A stretch of DNA of 64,000 nucleotides from Hyaloperonospora brassicae (lineage: Eukaryota; Oomycota; Peronosporomycetes; Peronosporales; Peronosporaceae). Position numbers and translations under genes: made by a program. The notes under the pieces were generated by a model. The model saw nothing but the letters and a program-made list of their open reading frames with translations. It searched no databases and was not told where the DNA came from. The stretch is from NCBI GenBank assembly GCA_947650285.1, contig CANTFL010000468.1, positions 30,227 through 94,226 on the forward strand, in the 5' to 3' direction. This document shows positions 1-12,616 of the stretch, piece by piece (position 1 is the stretch's first letter; each line of letters starts with the position of its first letter).

Positions 1-2880
1 TGAGGCGATCAGCTGGTGACGAGTGGGTGAGAGGGTCGAAGCGACGTGACTTTGACTCGAAGTCGGGGTCTGCTCCGAGAGAGTGCACGTCAAAGTCAGC
101 CGCTCGTCGTCAGCCGTTTGTCGCGTGTTGCGTCGGCGGCTCCAAAGCAAATGGAAAACGTGCCGACACTCGACACTCGCTGCTCTTCGGCCGCTCTCCG
201 CTCCTTTCACGTCTCGTGGTGGCTGCTGCCTCGTTCTTGTCTCGACGTCGGCTGCAGGTCTTCCGGCCGTTTCACCACCTGACGCTTTGACGCCGTTTTT
301 TCGGGGATACGTCTCAGTCAAACGACACGTTTCGATGCTCGGCACTTTCAGTTGCAGTTGGCGCTCGCGTGCTCTGGAAGGGCTCTCCCGCGTGCATCGA
401 TCGGACAAAAGCCGTTGTTTGCATCACGTCGTTGCTCCCGCTCCTCGCTCCCTCACTTGCCCCGCAAGCCACTTCATGTGACTATTAGGCACCGCGTGCG
501 CTGCTCTTCAGCGTTTTTTTTCCTTCTTTTTCAGCCGAGAGATATCGCAAGACGCTTTGTGCCTACTCACTCACTGAACCGCCGCCGTCGTCGTCGTCGT
601 CGTGGCCTCGCACTCGAATCTTGCAAGACGCAGGACACGGGACGCATGCGAACGAACGATGAGTCAGTCGGTGCCGGCGGAAAGGAACGCTCGAAAGCGA
701 AAGCCTCGAGCTGCACCCGACAATGAACGCGTCCGCGCCACTTCAATGAGTCTATTTGTTGCATGGCCAGAGCATCGCAGCCGTTCAGAAGGATCGTTTC
801 GGACTGATCGCCTGAAGCGCACAAGTCGAGTGGACGGTCACCGTCGCCCCCGGCAGCACTGAGCTTACGACGTGGGCAAGTAGAGCGTCAGCGACAAGTT
901 GGACTGCACACGACAGCAGTCAAACTTGTCGCTTGCAAAAGAGCGATGCGTGTGACACGCCGCATAGAGTCGCGGGCTGCCGAGAAGCTGTCGACATTAT
1001 TGGCGTTGAGGACGTCGTGGAAGAGTGTGCAGCCGATCCCCCGTGCGCGGATCAAACGAGTACGCATGACAGGGTCGAAGCTTTGCGGACGCGAGGATAT
1101 GTCCGGCTCGAATGTCGAATCCAAGCCGTAAGACAGGATTCGAGGGAGCGATCTGGCTCAGCGTTGGACACGCTGTTGAACAGAGAGGCAGGCAGAGGGG
1201 CAGAGTTCGAACTCTGCGTACGAGGAACGCGCCGTAACGACTATGACGTTTCAGACGACAAAAGACGTTCATTGAGACTTTGGGCGTTGCGGTGTGAGCG
1301 ATTGAGACGCGTCGGTCGAGACTTGTTCAGGTTCTCGTTTGATTGAGCAATTGCAAACCAAAGCGCAGTTGGCCACATCGGCGCTCCATTGAGGCTGGAA
1401 GAAAAGCCAGGAATCGGAATCTCTATTTCGGATATCTCACAATCTGCTCACGTTGTCTTACACTCCGGTCCTTGGCAAGGAAGCAGGTCCCGAGGCTTGT
1501 GCACTCTCTGTTTCTGGACGAAACAGCGAGACTTTGGTGGTCGAGAGCTCGATGCGCTTCGTGCAAGAAACGAACGATGAAGTCGCTCGTTGATCGATGT
1601 CAGAGCACTAATGTAGCGGTCACGTCGAACCATCGATGGCTGTAAGAGCTGGAACGATCCCTACTGCGAAAGCGGATGGAGTGGTACAACGAGCTGCTTT
1701 CGTTGAGCTTTTACATCTTTCGTATAGCTTCATGATCGGCTGTTGATGCAGACACGACCCGCGTACAATCCGCTTCGCTTTCGTTTCATTAGTCATGTTC
1801 CGCTTTGTGGTGGCAGGATAGTGAGAATCGTTGGTGTTGGGTAAATGCGTCATTGCTGATGCGAGTCTATTCGACGACTTGCCAAGAAGCGATAGCTTAG
1901 CTGGCAACTATCCGATTAGCATTTAGATCGCAATGCGACTGCGGCAGGCCAGCTCACGGCACACAAATAAGCGCAAATACAAACCTTCCCAAATTATCGT
2001 GGGATAATATATTTGCAGAGACCAAGTTGCAATGCTCCTATTTCTAACACAATCTTCACAATATTATTTAATTGCGGTAAATAAGCATAAAATAACAACA
2101 TTGTGCTTACCTATCTATGCCGTCCATTCTGTCACGCATACTTAGAGAACGACTGCTTGCAGAAATTGTCAAGCTATCTGGTATAGGAACATTCGTTGCT
2201 CGATCTGGTTTAATTCACACCATCCAGGTCTTCACTCCGATGAGTTTAACCGCGACAAGTGATGATACATGTACATTATAGAATTGCGCGTCCATCAAGC
2301 TCGTCTAATGGCCGCTAAGGTGTAACATTCATATTGTTAGTTTGGCAGCAACGTACCGGGGTGATCCTGCTACTCGTCATAGGCACAACTTGTAAAAAAA
2401 ATCACAAGAAAACGCGACTAGACGGGCTTATTCGGTGGTAAGTGGGATCTCTTGATATAAAGTTTTAATAATGTATATTGACCACTTATCGATTAAGAAG
2501 TTCTTATCAATGGGGCATTTCTGTGCAAAATTAATAGTGTTACATTTCTTCCCTTCCAAGCAAATCTTGCTGATGTTTTCACTTCGTCTAAAGGGACACG
2601 TACGTGATGATTTACAAAAACACCTTTGTAATTTCAGATGCAAGGGTATAATGGTTATCTGGTAAGAAGTGTGCGTTGTTTAAAGCAAGGTGAATACAAC
2701 TACACTCACCCTCTCTATAAGAGACAACTTTGTGCCCATTTTACAGCGTGTCTGATAAAAAGTCTCTTGTAAAGAATCTGAAAGGAAGAAGTTGCATTGT
2801 ATTTTTTGAGCGTGACCGGCCGATTATAACGAATGTAGCTTTTTTCTACTATATGAAGTCTCTCATGTCGAGCTATTTCG
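1..2880. other. No recognisable gene; GC-rich then AT-rich
   Basis: Positions 1 to about 1,900 are clearly richer in G+C than what follows, but the open frames are short (137 residues at most), overlap one another on both strands and match no family I know. From about 1,900 the sequence turns AT-rich with frequent stops. The GC-rich block could be the flank or untranslated part of a gene lying beyond the window start. I see no tRNA or rRNA in it. Confidence 0.5.
581..603. repeat. GTC trinucleotide microsatellite
   Basis: A short run of GCC/GTC triplets (about seven units). It lies in the GC-rich, apparently non-coding opening stretch. Confidence 0.8.
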
Positions 2881-2889
2881 CCCTAGCCT

Positions 2890-4225
2890 GCCGGTTCTTG
2901 CGAATTAACCGACGATGTCCTATCCAGATCTGATTGTGTGATTTGCGTGTCCTCATCTGGGCGTATGAAGTGCGAACGCAAAAGCAGGCAGCACTTTAGC
3001 GCTTCTTTTGCACTGTCTGGCGCTTGATCTTCGTCGCTTTCGACTTTCGCGGGCTCCACTTCTGCTTCAATCAGAGCTTCTTGTTCTTCGTGAATCTGCT
3101 TGTGGTGCCCGATTTCGACGTTATCATCCACGCTAACGGTTACACCAAGCTCTTGAAACATGATAAGCCAGATTGCAGCAGGTTTTGTTGGAAAGCGAGG
3201 CTGATGTGATAGTCGTTTTGTGCACGCCAATCCGCAGCCTGTGGCGCTTTGATGATCCCACTCTTGATCCAGCAACTTCGAATGATCTCCCGCCAATACT
3301 GTTCCAGCTCTCAGCTGCAAACACAATGGCTTCTAGAACATTGAGTCTGCGTTCCATGTTTGCTTGGATCAGATTCGCGCGCCATTGCATATGAAGTTTC
3401 CTGTATCGAGCTTTAAACGATCGGATGATGCCGCCTATATAACATATATGTAGGTGAGGAGATTGAATGGAGATTTAAGACGCACATATATCAATGTATG
3501 AGATTAATGCGTACCGGCATCGAGAGGCTGGGTAGTGGAAGTCATGATAGGCTTGAACAATATCACATTGAGGTTGTTGAGTTCTCGTTGTACCTTGTGA
3601 CTGGAAGCATTATCGAGAAGAAGCAGGACTTTGCGACCATGCATTCGAAGATTAAATTGATGCAGCCACTTATCAAAGGATAATTACAGTCATCCCGGAG
3701 TTCGAGCTCGCAGCGTACACGATGCCACGCTTCTCGATCTCCACACCCTTAATGCACCTTTGGATTTTTAGGCTTCCCGATGATCATGGGCTCCAAATTT
3801 TCAGATTCACTTGCGTTGCAGCACAGAGCAACTATATCGCGTGGCTTTACGCTCTTTTTGCCGTTGTTTCGAACCGTGAATGGGGCTTTGTTGAGGTGGC
3901 AAGTCGTAAAATAATGGTGTCTCATCAAAATTTAACACATCGATCAAAGAATATTGTTCAATCAGAGATCGGATCGGAGACTTTGCTGCTCGTACATCCT
4001 CGATACATAATCTCCCGCTCTCGCCTGTCAACGCGCGGCTTTTGCTATTGTTCCGCTCCTTGAAACTATGGAGCCAGCCTTCGGAAAGCTTGAGATCGTG
4101 TTCTTCGATATCATGGCTCACGCGCAGTCGGTCTGCTTTCGATAGGACCAGATCTTCCGATAATCCGTCACTCTCGCGCTTGAGAACGAATTTCAGCAGC
4201 TTCTTCTCGAACTGAAGATGCTTTT
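2890..4225 (-). pseudogene. Pogo/Tigger-type transposase relic
   Basis: Read on the minus strand, this is a decayed transposase of the Tc1-mariner/pogo superfamily, which cuts and pastes DNA using a CENP-B-like DNA-binding region followed by a DDE nuclease. From about 4,220 down to 3,807 one frame is open. It contains a CENP-B-type helix-turn-helix stretch (LSEGWLHSFKERNN near 4,060-4,100) and then the first catalytic block (LNFDETPLFYDL). Further downstream, in shifted frames, are LLLLDN-like and TSTTQPLDAG-like blocks (about 3,500-3,660) and the C-terminal helix RYRKLHMQW near 3,400. The order of blocks matches the family, but stops and frameshifts separate them. The small open frames printed here on the plus strand are shadows. 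Confidence 0.8.
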
Positions 4226-7200
4226 CACGTCATTTTCTATTTTACATTAAGGTTAAAGTCCTCAAAGTCGATTTCGTTCATGGCCATGAGCCGATGCCCC
4301 GCTAACTTACTTAATTTTGTGCTGGAACTGAACGTTCACTTAGGTCTGCACTTCGCAAAAGCGGGTGTTTGGGCGTTCTTTGCTGTGTTGAAAGACCTCG
4401 TACTCCTGCTCTAGAGAGAGGGTTACTAGCTTTGTTAAACTTATTGGTTGCACGGGCTTGATGTTCTTGGGTGGACGTGTTGTATCAAGTGGTGTAGTCG
4501 AGTATTTACGAATATAGAATTTTATTTCTCCGTATCTATTGCCTTACGAAGTTATAAAATGTCGTCTTCTGTATTAGTCGTCATGACGTCTTCAGTAATA
4601 TGGGCCTCATAAGCTCGTTCTATTATGACATGCTCTATGTCGATCCCGTAGGTCACGTCTGTGGTTCTATGACGTTGCTGAATAGGTTTAAGGCAAATCT
4701 TCGGCTAGAACAACTGTCACATCGCATGCCACGTATCTCCTTCAGCATTAGAAGTAGGGGTAGTGAGTCATATAAAGAGTGCTTTCGCCTCAAATGGGCG
4801 AGTGTTTTTTCGTGTCTATCTATCTTACTTGCTTATAAAGCGAACTGTATACGAATTCGTATATAGTTTGAAATTGTTCGGCGACACTGTGACCCTTATA
4901 TAGAGGGTGTCTCTTATAGAGAGTCTCCTATAGAGAGGAGTGAGCGTATATGTAAACAGCGTTTTCGCATGTCATAAGGTTGTATCTACTCAAACGACAT
5001 GCCTAGAGTATAGTGTGTGGTAGGTGCGCTGCAAAGATTATGTTAATTGTCGCGAAGATCCTTTAAGCAATTTTGTGACTTTCACGGAATACATCAAAGA
5101 GGGGCCGGGCTTCGCAAAAGAAGTCGGGCCTTGTCAGTGTTGGCTATTATGTTTGTGGCAGCGGCCACGTCTCCGCTGATTTTCTTCCTTATATACATCC
5201 TTTTGCCTCTTCCAGAATCGAGTTGCTATTATCATAGCTTAAGCATAAAATTATTATCATTTATATAGGCACGATCGAAAACCTCCAACACGTCATGCGG
5301 ATACTGTATACGCGGCTGCAAAACCTGTACTCTACGATCCATAATTTATCACTTTTCGCTTCTTCAATCTCTTTCGCATCATATTTGTTTCGATTCACAT
5401 CCTCACCACTTCACATGATAAGTATTTCATGAATAGCTTCGAATAGTTAGGTCAGTTGGCAGAAATAGTGCTTAAGGTGTCGCTTCAGCGATTCACTGAC
5501 CGACGCATGGGTAGTAAATTGATCGAATTTGGTAAAATTTTATGTCTTTTGTTATGCTCGTCTAAATAAAATGCGAATCGTAAATGATAGTGGCAAAATA
5601 GCCGCTAGAATGCTGCGCTAATGCCGTCATCCATTATATGGGTCTTAATTTTTGTGTCAAGTAAAAGAAGCTAGATAACGAAATGGGTAAATCTTAAATC
5701 ACCATTATATGCGATTGTTCGTTATCAAAATTTTTATATGTATCTTTTCTCCAATCAAATTATATTATACTACATGTAATAATAACACAAAGTACTAACC
5801 TCTAAACGACTATGTTGCCGAATAATCTTCACATATTTGCACATTACTTAAGACGTGGTTACCTGTACAGTAAGACTTGGCTGTATCACGAAAGGTAACC
5901 TTAGTAGTTTGACGACTTTATTGTTAATTATTCTCGGCTTCTTGAATTTCCTCCAAAGATAGGCTTCAGTTTGTACGATCAATCGGTATTTATAGCGAGC
6001 GAAACGATAATCCCCGTCTGCAAAGGATGGTATCGCATCGCACGTTCTGTGCCAAGCTTAATCATTAAGATGTGTGCAATCAGTTACTAAATTTACCTTG
6101 TGTCCTGTCATTCCTTACTATGCTATAGTTATGAAGGCGAGTAGCTTCATCACTGTTCTGACGATCATTTTTATATTTTTTGGAAAAGTAAGTTTAGACT
6201 CGACACTCTTATAAATTGCCTCCATGTTATGAATACCGCTCAGAGCGTACTCAGCGATACACTTCTTTTAGGCTGTTAGAGGTTCATTCATAGCTTCTAC
6301 GCCCACCGAGCTGTTTTGGTTGTATACGTATTTAGCGCAAAGCCATTGAAGTTGTTCATATTTATGCATCCATCCGTGCAAGAAGTAATATAAAGAGATA
6401 CGGAATAATGAATGTATAAACTGATTATGAACCCTTGCGTAGATGAGAGTTCCAACGTCAATCACCCCACGAATTTAACACTGCTGGACTCGATGCCCAC
6501 ATTTTTTAAAAGTATAAGTGCTTAACTATCCGCTGAAGATATGCTACAGGCTGATAAGAGCTTAAGTGGTCAGTTTATCCCGCTTGTAAATGAACTTGAC
6601 TTTTGCCAACGGCTGCTTTTGTCATGTCAGTACAAGTTATGATATTATCACGTAGAAAAGGTTTCTTTACGACAATTTTGGAAGGTGCTAAACAAAGATA
6701 CTTCTTCGATGGTGGCTTGTTGAGCCTCGAATCGGCTAGTCTTCATTTGCCTAGCCCGTGTAGCTGAAGCTTAACTCGCCATATATTTACTGTAAAGCCT
6801 GTTTTATGACCTCAATGGGGGGAATCGCCATAATACCACCCTATAGTGGATTATTATTGGAGGAATTGTCGATTTTGAGAATAATGAAATGAGATAAGAT
6901 TTAACGGAAGGAATTGGGATAAGATTGAGTAAAAAATTGAAGCAATCTTGAGGATGTGATTTAAAATAGGATTGAGAGAGGAAATTTGATAAGACGACGC
7001 CAAACCAGACGCCAACACTAGTCTCGTGCTTTGGATTTCTTGTTCTGAGAATTTGATTGTGGTGAGCAAAGAGTCGGGTCTTATGCCTCCCGCGCTAGTT
7101 GGTGGTCTGTGGCGGAGTAAGTCTTTGTGCCGTTTAAAATGTGGGTAGACCCGGCTGTGCGAATACTGCTAACAAAATGCAGAAGCAAACGAACCGCCTC

Positions 7201-7389
7201 TCTAAGAGGAAGGCACAACAATTAAATGTGGATTGAGCAACTTGCTTTCAGTTTTCCACAGTGTTTTTAAGGCCACACGACCTCAATCAATCTGAAGTGG
7301 TTTGAATCTGATATGGTAAGCTCGACGCAGTTCGCGCTGGCTACCACATCCTCCGTTGCACTTCAAAGGTATGCACTCCTAAAAAACCT
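4226..7389. other. AT-rich decayed intergenic DNA
   Basis: Only short open frames (88 residues or fewer) with no recognisable domain. The base composition is AT-rich, with scattered short A and T runs. I see no gene, no tRNA and no clear repeat boundary. Confidence 0.5.
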
Positions 7390-8640
7390 TTACTTTAGAG
7401 CTGGAGCGTTCGAGTAGTCAAGCTGGTACTCGTCGTCGTCGTCGATGTCCATATCACTGCTGCTGTGGTCATCCAGGACAATTGAGTGCGAGAGCGAGTC
7501 GGTAATATCGCCAGTGAACACAAGTCGCTGGAATATAAAGTCTGTACTCTTCGTGACGCCAAAGCGCCATACCAGCGTTTTCTCCGATGATAGAGCTGCG
7601 AAAGCTGCAACAAAAAGATGGCTCGATAATTTTCGACCACGCGGCCTTGATCCAGCCGACGACCGGCTTAAGCGACGGAGAGCGCACCTTTCCACCTGAC
7701 GTGTAGAAGTGAGGTCAATGCCCATTCAAATTGTCTATCAGGTCGGCTGGGCGCTCTTTCAATGACTTGTAGACGCCGTAATCGCAAGGCTGGACTTAAG
7801 ATGTCAGCCCGCCGGGGATGAACGCGTAATACATATAACGGTCTTGTGAATGAGTCCTCACATTTTTGCTCACAAGACTTTGTGCGGAGTCAAAAACGAG
7901 CAAATTTTTGTTTGGATCAGGAAACCGGAAACATGTGGTCGACGTTTCGAATAAACAGACCTAAATTCATCAATTATTTGGCGTTGGTGATAAACAAGAT
8001 CCCTTTCTTCGTCAAGATTATTGACTCCTTGCCCTTGTCTAGACCACATGGCTTCAACCTAATAACGTCGCCGCAAACAGCAAGCACAGCAATCAAACAA
8101 ATCTTATCGAAGCCGAGAGGCTTGAAACTTACGCCGGTGGACCCCCGCTCCGCCAGCGTAATTTCCTCGTTGTGGTCAGCAAAGACAGCGGTCTCATCTA
8201 GATTGATCGCATTTTGCGGCTTAATTATGTATTCGTGGACAAGCTTGCGCAAGTGCAAGATGAAGTTGGCACCGCGCCGGCCGATTCCTTAGGCACTACG
8301 TTTTGGCTTGTTGTTTATCTTGCGCAAGGTAGAGAAAACACCCAAGCCAATAATTTTAGAGAGCGAGGCCGAGTTGCTTTTCCATAGTCTAGATTATCTT
8401 TGCCGCCACCTTTACGCCCCGGCGGCGAGTGACACGAATAAGCTTGGAGCGAGCTTCACGAACTTAAGCGATGAGAAGAGAGTCAAGTTATATACAGGCA
8501 ACACGGCGACCGCCCCCGCCAAGACGGAACCTGCTCGGTGACTTATCGCGAAACCTGCCAGCATTGTCTTGATGGACTTAGTTGCGGATTCAGCGACGGT
8601 CGACTTTGTACTTGACCGCAACGGATTGTAACGATGCCTT
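7390..8640 (-). pseudogene. Second DDE transposase relic, pogo-like
   Basis: A minus-strand relic of a DDE-superfamily transposase from a different subfamily than the copy at 2.9 kb. The frame at 8,258-7,974 carries the first catalytic block (INLDETAVFADH) in its usual context, followed by a run typical of the central nuclease domain. About 200 bases further on, in a shifted frame, is the block QPCDYGVYKSLKER (near 7,780), corresponding to the last catalytic region. A C-terminal piece follows with VVGWIKAAWSKI and an acidic serine/aspartate-rich tail near 7,400-7,480. Several frame changes and stops make it non-functional. The region 8,300-8,640 probably holds the degraded N-terminal part; that assignment is weaker. 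Confidence 0.7.
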
Positions 8641-11600
8641 CTATAACTCCCTTGCAGTCTTCTATTTCTCCCCGAAAGAGTATAGTTGTCGCCCCATTGG
8701 TTGACTAGAAAATGTGAATTTATGCTGTGTATAACCAGGATCTATTACGGAGAGCATGCTGAAGCGTTATTACGTTGGTGTTATGGTCTTCTGATAGGTT
8801 CTAGAATTCGAATAGAACTGCTTTACATTGATTCGGGGTAAGGTCCTGTTAGAGGATTGTTTTATTAAATAATGGGTTTGTGATGTGACTAAAAGGGGAA
8901 GATGTGAGTACGTTATTGGGAGGCATATATTGAAGTTTACGACTATATTATAGGTTTTAAATACTCGTCAAGTCATCCATACATCGCTATCAGATAGAAG
9001 ACGAAGTATTGGTATCATTTAACTTATGCACCCTATATAGTAAGCAGCACGTATAGCCACAGAAGTAGCATCCAGAAAGAAGATACTACACAAGCCGATT
9101 TAGCCCAACTGCATCAGTAACCGAATTGTATACACTTGCGACACGTTCCACATAGCCCGTATTATGCCTTTCGTCAAAACTCGCGACGCAGATTGTAAAG
9201 GATACTTCTGGTAGTACTAAAAAAATTAATTCGACCCAGGGTAGTTATATTTACAATCGGTGAAAGAAGTAGATTTGTTTAGTTCGGATAATAAATAAAT
9301 TATATGATATTTCTAGTCAACACATTAATTGCTTTATTGGCGCAAAACTTATCAATTGTATAGTTACGGTGATGCGGTGTGGGCGTATGGAAAATATTGT
9401 TATTGTGTGTCAACCTATGCTGTATTATGTGCAACAAAGATAGGACATAGTTGTGTTTGCATTATGTAATGACACTGTAACTATAGTGAAAATGTTCGAT
9501 AAACTATTTCAGAAGTCGACATTACACCCGGCAGTAGAGCTTAAACATTACCGTCCTAGTATTTTTAATTATCTTCCACCAGCATTGTCCTACAAGGTAG
9601 TAACTTTTCACATTTGTTCAATTACAAAATGGAGAGATGTTTATTACATCGCAGAGACAAACATGTGGTACAGGAACGGCAGCTATATTGGAAGGGTAGG
9701 AATAAATATTTGATTTCAAAGATGAGCAGCAACGGTATACGAGTTTCGACTTATTACAAAATTCAGCTTTGTTTTGTGACTTAGTGCAACAAGTTCCTTC
9801 TATACTTTATATCCTTGTTAGCGTTCAACACTTCCAATCGACGAGCCGATAATCTTCAAATGAATGCATCAAAACCTTTCTAGTAGGGAAAGCATTGCCG
9901 ATGACCCGAAAGAGGTTGTAGCGTCAGCGCGTACGAACTTGTACGTGATGTCACATGGTTATAATAAATTCAAGCTGCTGCGATCATAAAGGCTTCATTA
10001 CAAACCAATTTTAGGTCAATAACATTGGCTAAATGCATAATTTGATTGATGATGCCATACGCAAAAGAATACCATTTAATCCTACAACTCTTCATTTTTG
10101 TTGATATTACTAGCAAATTTTGTGTAATGGTTAGCTAACACTATACTATTATATATTAAACAGCTACTATATATACTACACGGATTATACATGTTGATTT
10201 GGTAAGTCATGAATGTTTTGGCCGAACGTTTGATCATTTAATCATCGTAATGCAAACCGTTTTGCCCGCCTAAGCACGAGTACAAGGATGCACCACCGAC
10301 TTGGCCCAAGAGTTCAAGATAGGATACAGCCGGTAGACGTATTCCTGTATGTGCATAAAATTTTCACCATATATTCGTACAATTATGTTAGTAACTGATG
10401 AAAGAAATCTAGACTGTTGGTGATCGGTAGTAAAACTGAACTGAGCATAATGAACATGCCATACCACTATACCACACAGGCGTTACACTTCTATAGAGCA
10501 CATTCTTGTTGTCGAAGTTTATGCAGTGAATTTTAAGGGTAATAGAGGTAATATATTAATATACTTCAATTGCTGAGTACACTTATATCGGTCCTAATAG
10601 AAGTGATTCAACTGCACGCTAGTCCCACATGTAGAGCTTTGTATCGGACTTCTGCTGAGGGCCACGACGCCTTACATGAATAAAATTAAATTCACGATTT
10701 TGTGCCCATCTACACACTATTTAATTTGGCACAGACAGATTTTTATTATACAATAGATACGAAAACTTTCGTCATGTTTACAAATCTGCGACATAGACCG
10801 ATCTGCTCTCCTGCCCACGCAGTTCGCAATGAAGTAACCCTTATATTGGCGCACTACATCGTTCCGTAAGCGTCCGAAAGCAACATTGTATGTACCCCAT
10901 GACTGATCGTAGCGAAAACCTTGTAGTAATTGAGCTTATGTTATAGAAAACCAAAAACGTCCGATCAGCGTGGCCTTTACAAAGTTGCGGCTTTATGGAC
11001 TATTGGTGTAAGGATTGCGTCGGCGAAGACCGCACTTTGCGAATATGTGTAGATAAGAGTTTATTGATCTCCATTGCCAAAGTGATTAATCTATTACTGT
11101 ACTTTATCGTGTCGATTATCCGAATTGGAAATGAAAGAGGTACGTAATCGTCCATTATTCGGGTCGCAGTCGGGTTTTTGAAGCTTGACAACGAGTTTAT
11201 ATGCTCTATTACCCAACACGTCAGACACAAGTTCATCAGTATTTTGATTGCAAATTTAGCGAGCATTTAGCAATTTGTATGCGTTCTGACTTCGTTTTAT
11301 TAAGTGGGAAATTGTATGCGTCTGCCTTTGCTCATCAAAATTAACAAAATATTTCTTGAATATTGCGCTTAAGGCGGGGCTTGTTCGCGCACCTGGCTTC
11401 AACTTACATCACTGTCTACCATGACACGAAAGGGTAAATCGTTTTTCTGTGGGTTATTAAAAACGAAGATTCGCCTCGTGTATAAATTATATTATCAGTA
11501 GTGAACGTGCTTGTATGAATAATACTTTTCAATCGGTTGATAATTTATTTAACCGTTGATCCCCTACAACTCGAAATTAATCCAGCTTATTAGTTGGTCT

Positions 11601-12522
11601 GGTTTTTTCATTTGCGACTTCACGAACGATAAGAATGTATCTGTCACTCAATCTATCACTTATTGAGGCATGTAAGACTTTTGCGTTAAAACGAATAGTA
11701 AAGTGGGAGACAATCATGAAGGGTTGATTATTAAATTTCGGACTAGAAGTAAGCTTTAATAAATCGAATTTTGCCCTTGCACTGACGGATTTCTCCCTTG
11801 ATAACAGAAACCTATCTATTAACGCTTGTCAGCTAAGTGGCGTCTCGACGTCGATTCTGCATCACCCATATCGCTTGGAGATTGTGTAAGACACAATTTT
11901 GACTTCGTGACTAAATTACATCGCTCACAGTTGTATATACGAGCTTTTCTGTACTCAAGTAGTAATCCATACATTGTCATTAGTATTTCCAAATACCCCG
12001 TCTCACCACTTAGAGTCTCAGGCCAAGCATTGGCGATAAATGGCTCTTACGTATAGCATCCCTATGCCTTCACACCCTAATGAATGACTATATATCTGTG
12101 CGCCGTCAAATATGCCGAAAGATGACTTCCACGTTGTCCGCTCCCTTAGACATGTCCATCAGGTGTGGGCTATAGATGGGCTGTAAAAATTTTAACCTCA
12201 TGATATAAAGGCAGTGGTCACCCATGAGTATTGCGTACTGTATTTAACGTTTAAGTGGTGAGAGTCTCTAGACAATTTAGAAGCTAGGAGGACCACATTT
12301 TCCTCCTTTATGCGGTAAAAATCGTTTCTATAGATAATTGATAAATAGTTACATGTTATGCTATCTTCAATCTATAATGATTGAACCAGGTTAACAAATG
12401 AAAAACCTATGGCGTCATTTTATGCGCATACATATTTGTATAATGAGCTCACAACCCTCTGCAAGACCAACTTTTCTATTGGGGATGCATGTGATGCGGC
12501 CAACAACAGCGTTCGTGGAAAG
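8641..12522. other. AT-rich gene desert, part 1
   Basis: No open frame above about 90 residues and no recognisable domain on either strand. The sequence is AT-rich with many stops in all frames. Confidence 0.5.
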
Positions 12523-12616
12523 GATGACTATCATATTATAACATCACGCCAGAGAATACAAGGGTGCTACAACACCCTTGCATTCTCTGGAGTGATGTTA
12601 TAATAGAATAGTCATC
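12523..12616. repeat. 94-base near-perfect hairpin
   Basis: Two 44-base arms (12,523-12,566 and 12,573-12,616) are reverse complements with only about four mismatches, separated by a 6-base loop (CTACAA). The outer part is AT-rich and the inner part contains CCAGAGAAT and CAAGGGTG with their complements. It could be a fold-back element (MITE-like) or the template of a hairpin RNA. A 64-residue open frame runs across it, but the palindrome itself argues against a protein. Confidence 0.9.

Noticed and set aside
1202..1217. CAGAGTTCGAACTCTG, resembling a tRNA T-arm
   Set aside because: The surrounding bases do not form an acceptor stem, D-arm and anticodon arm of a tRNA.
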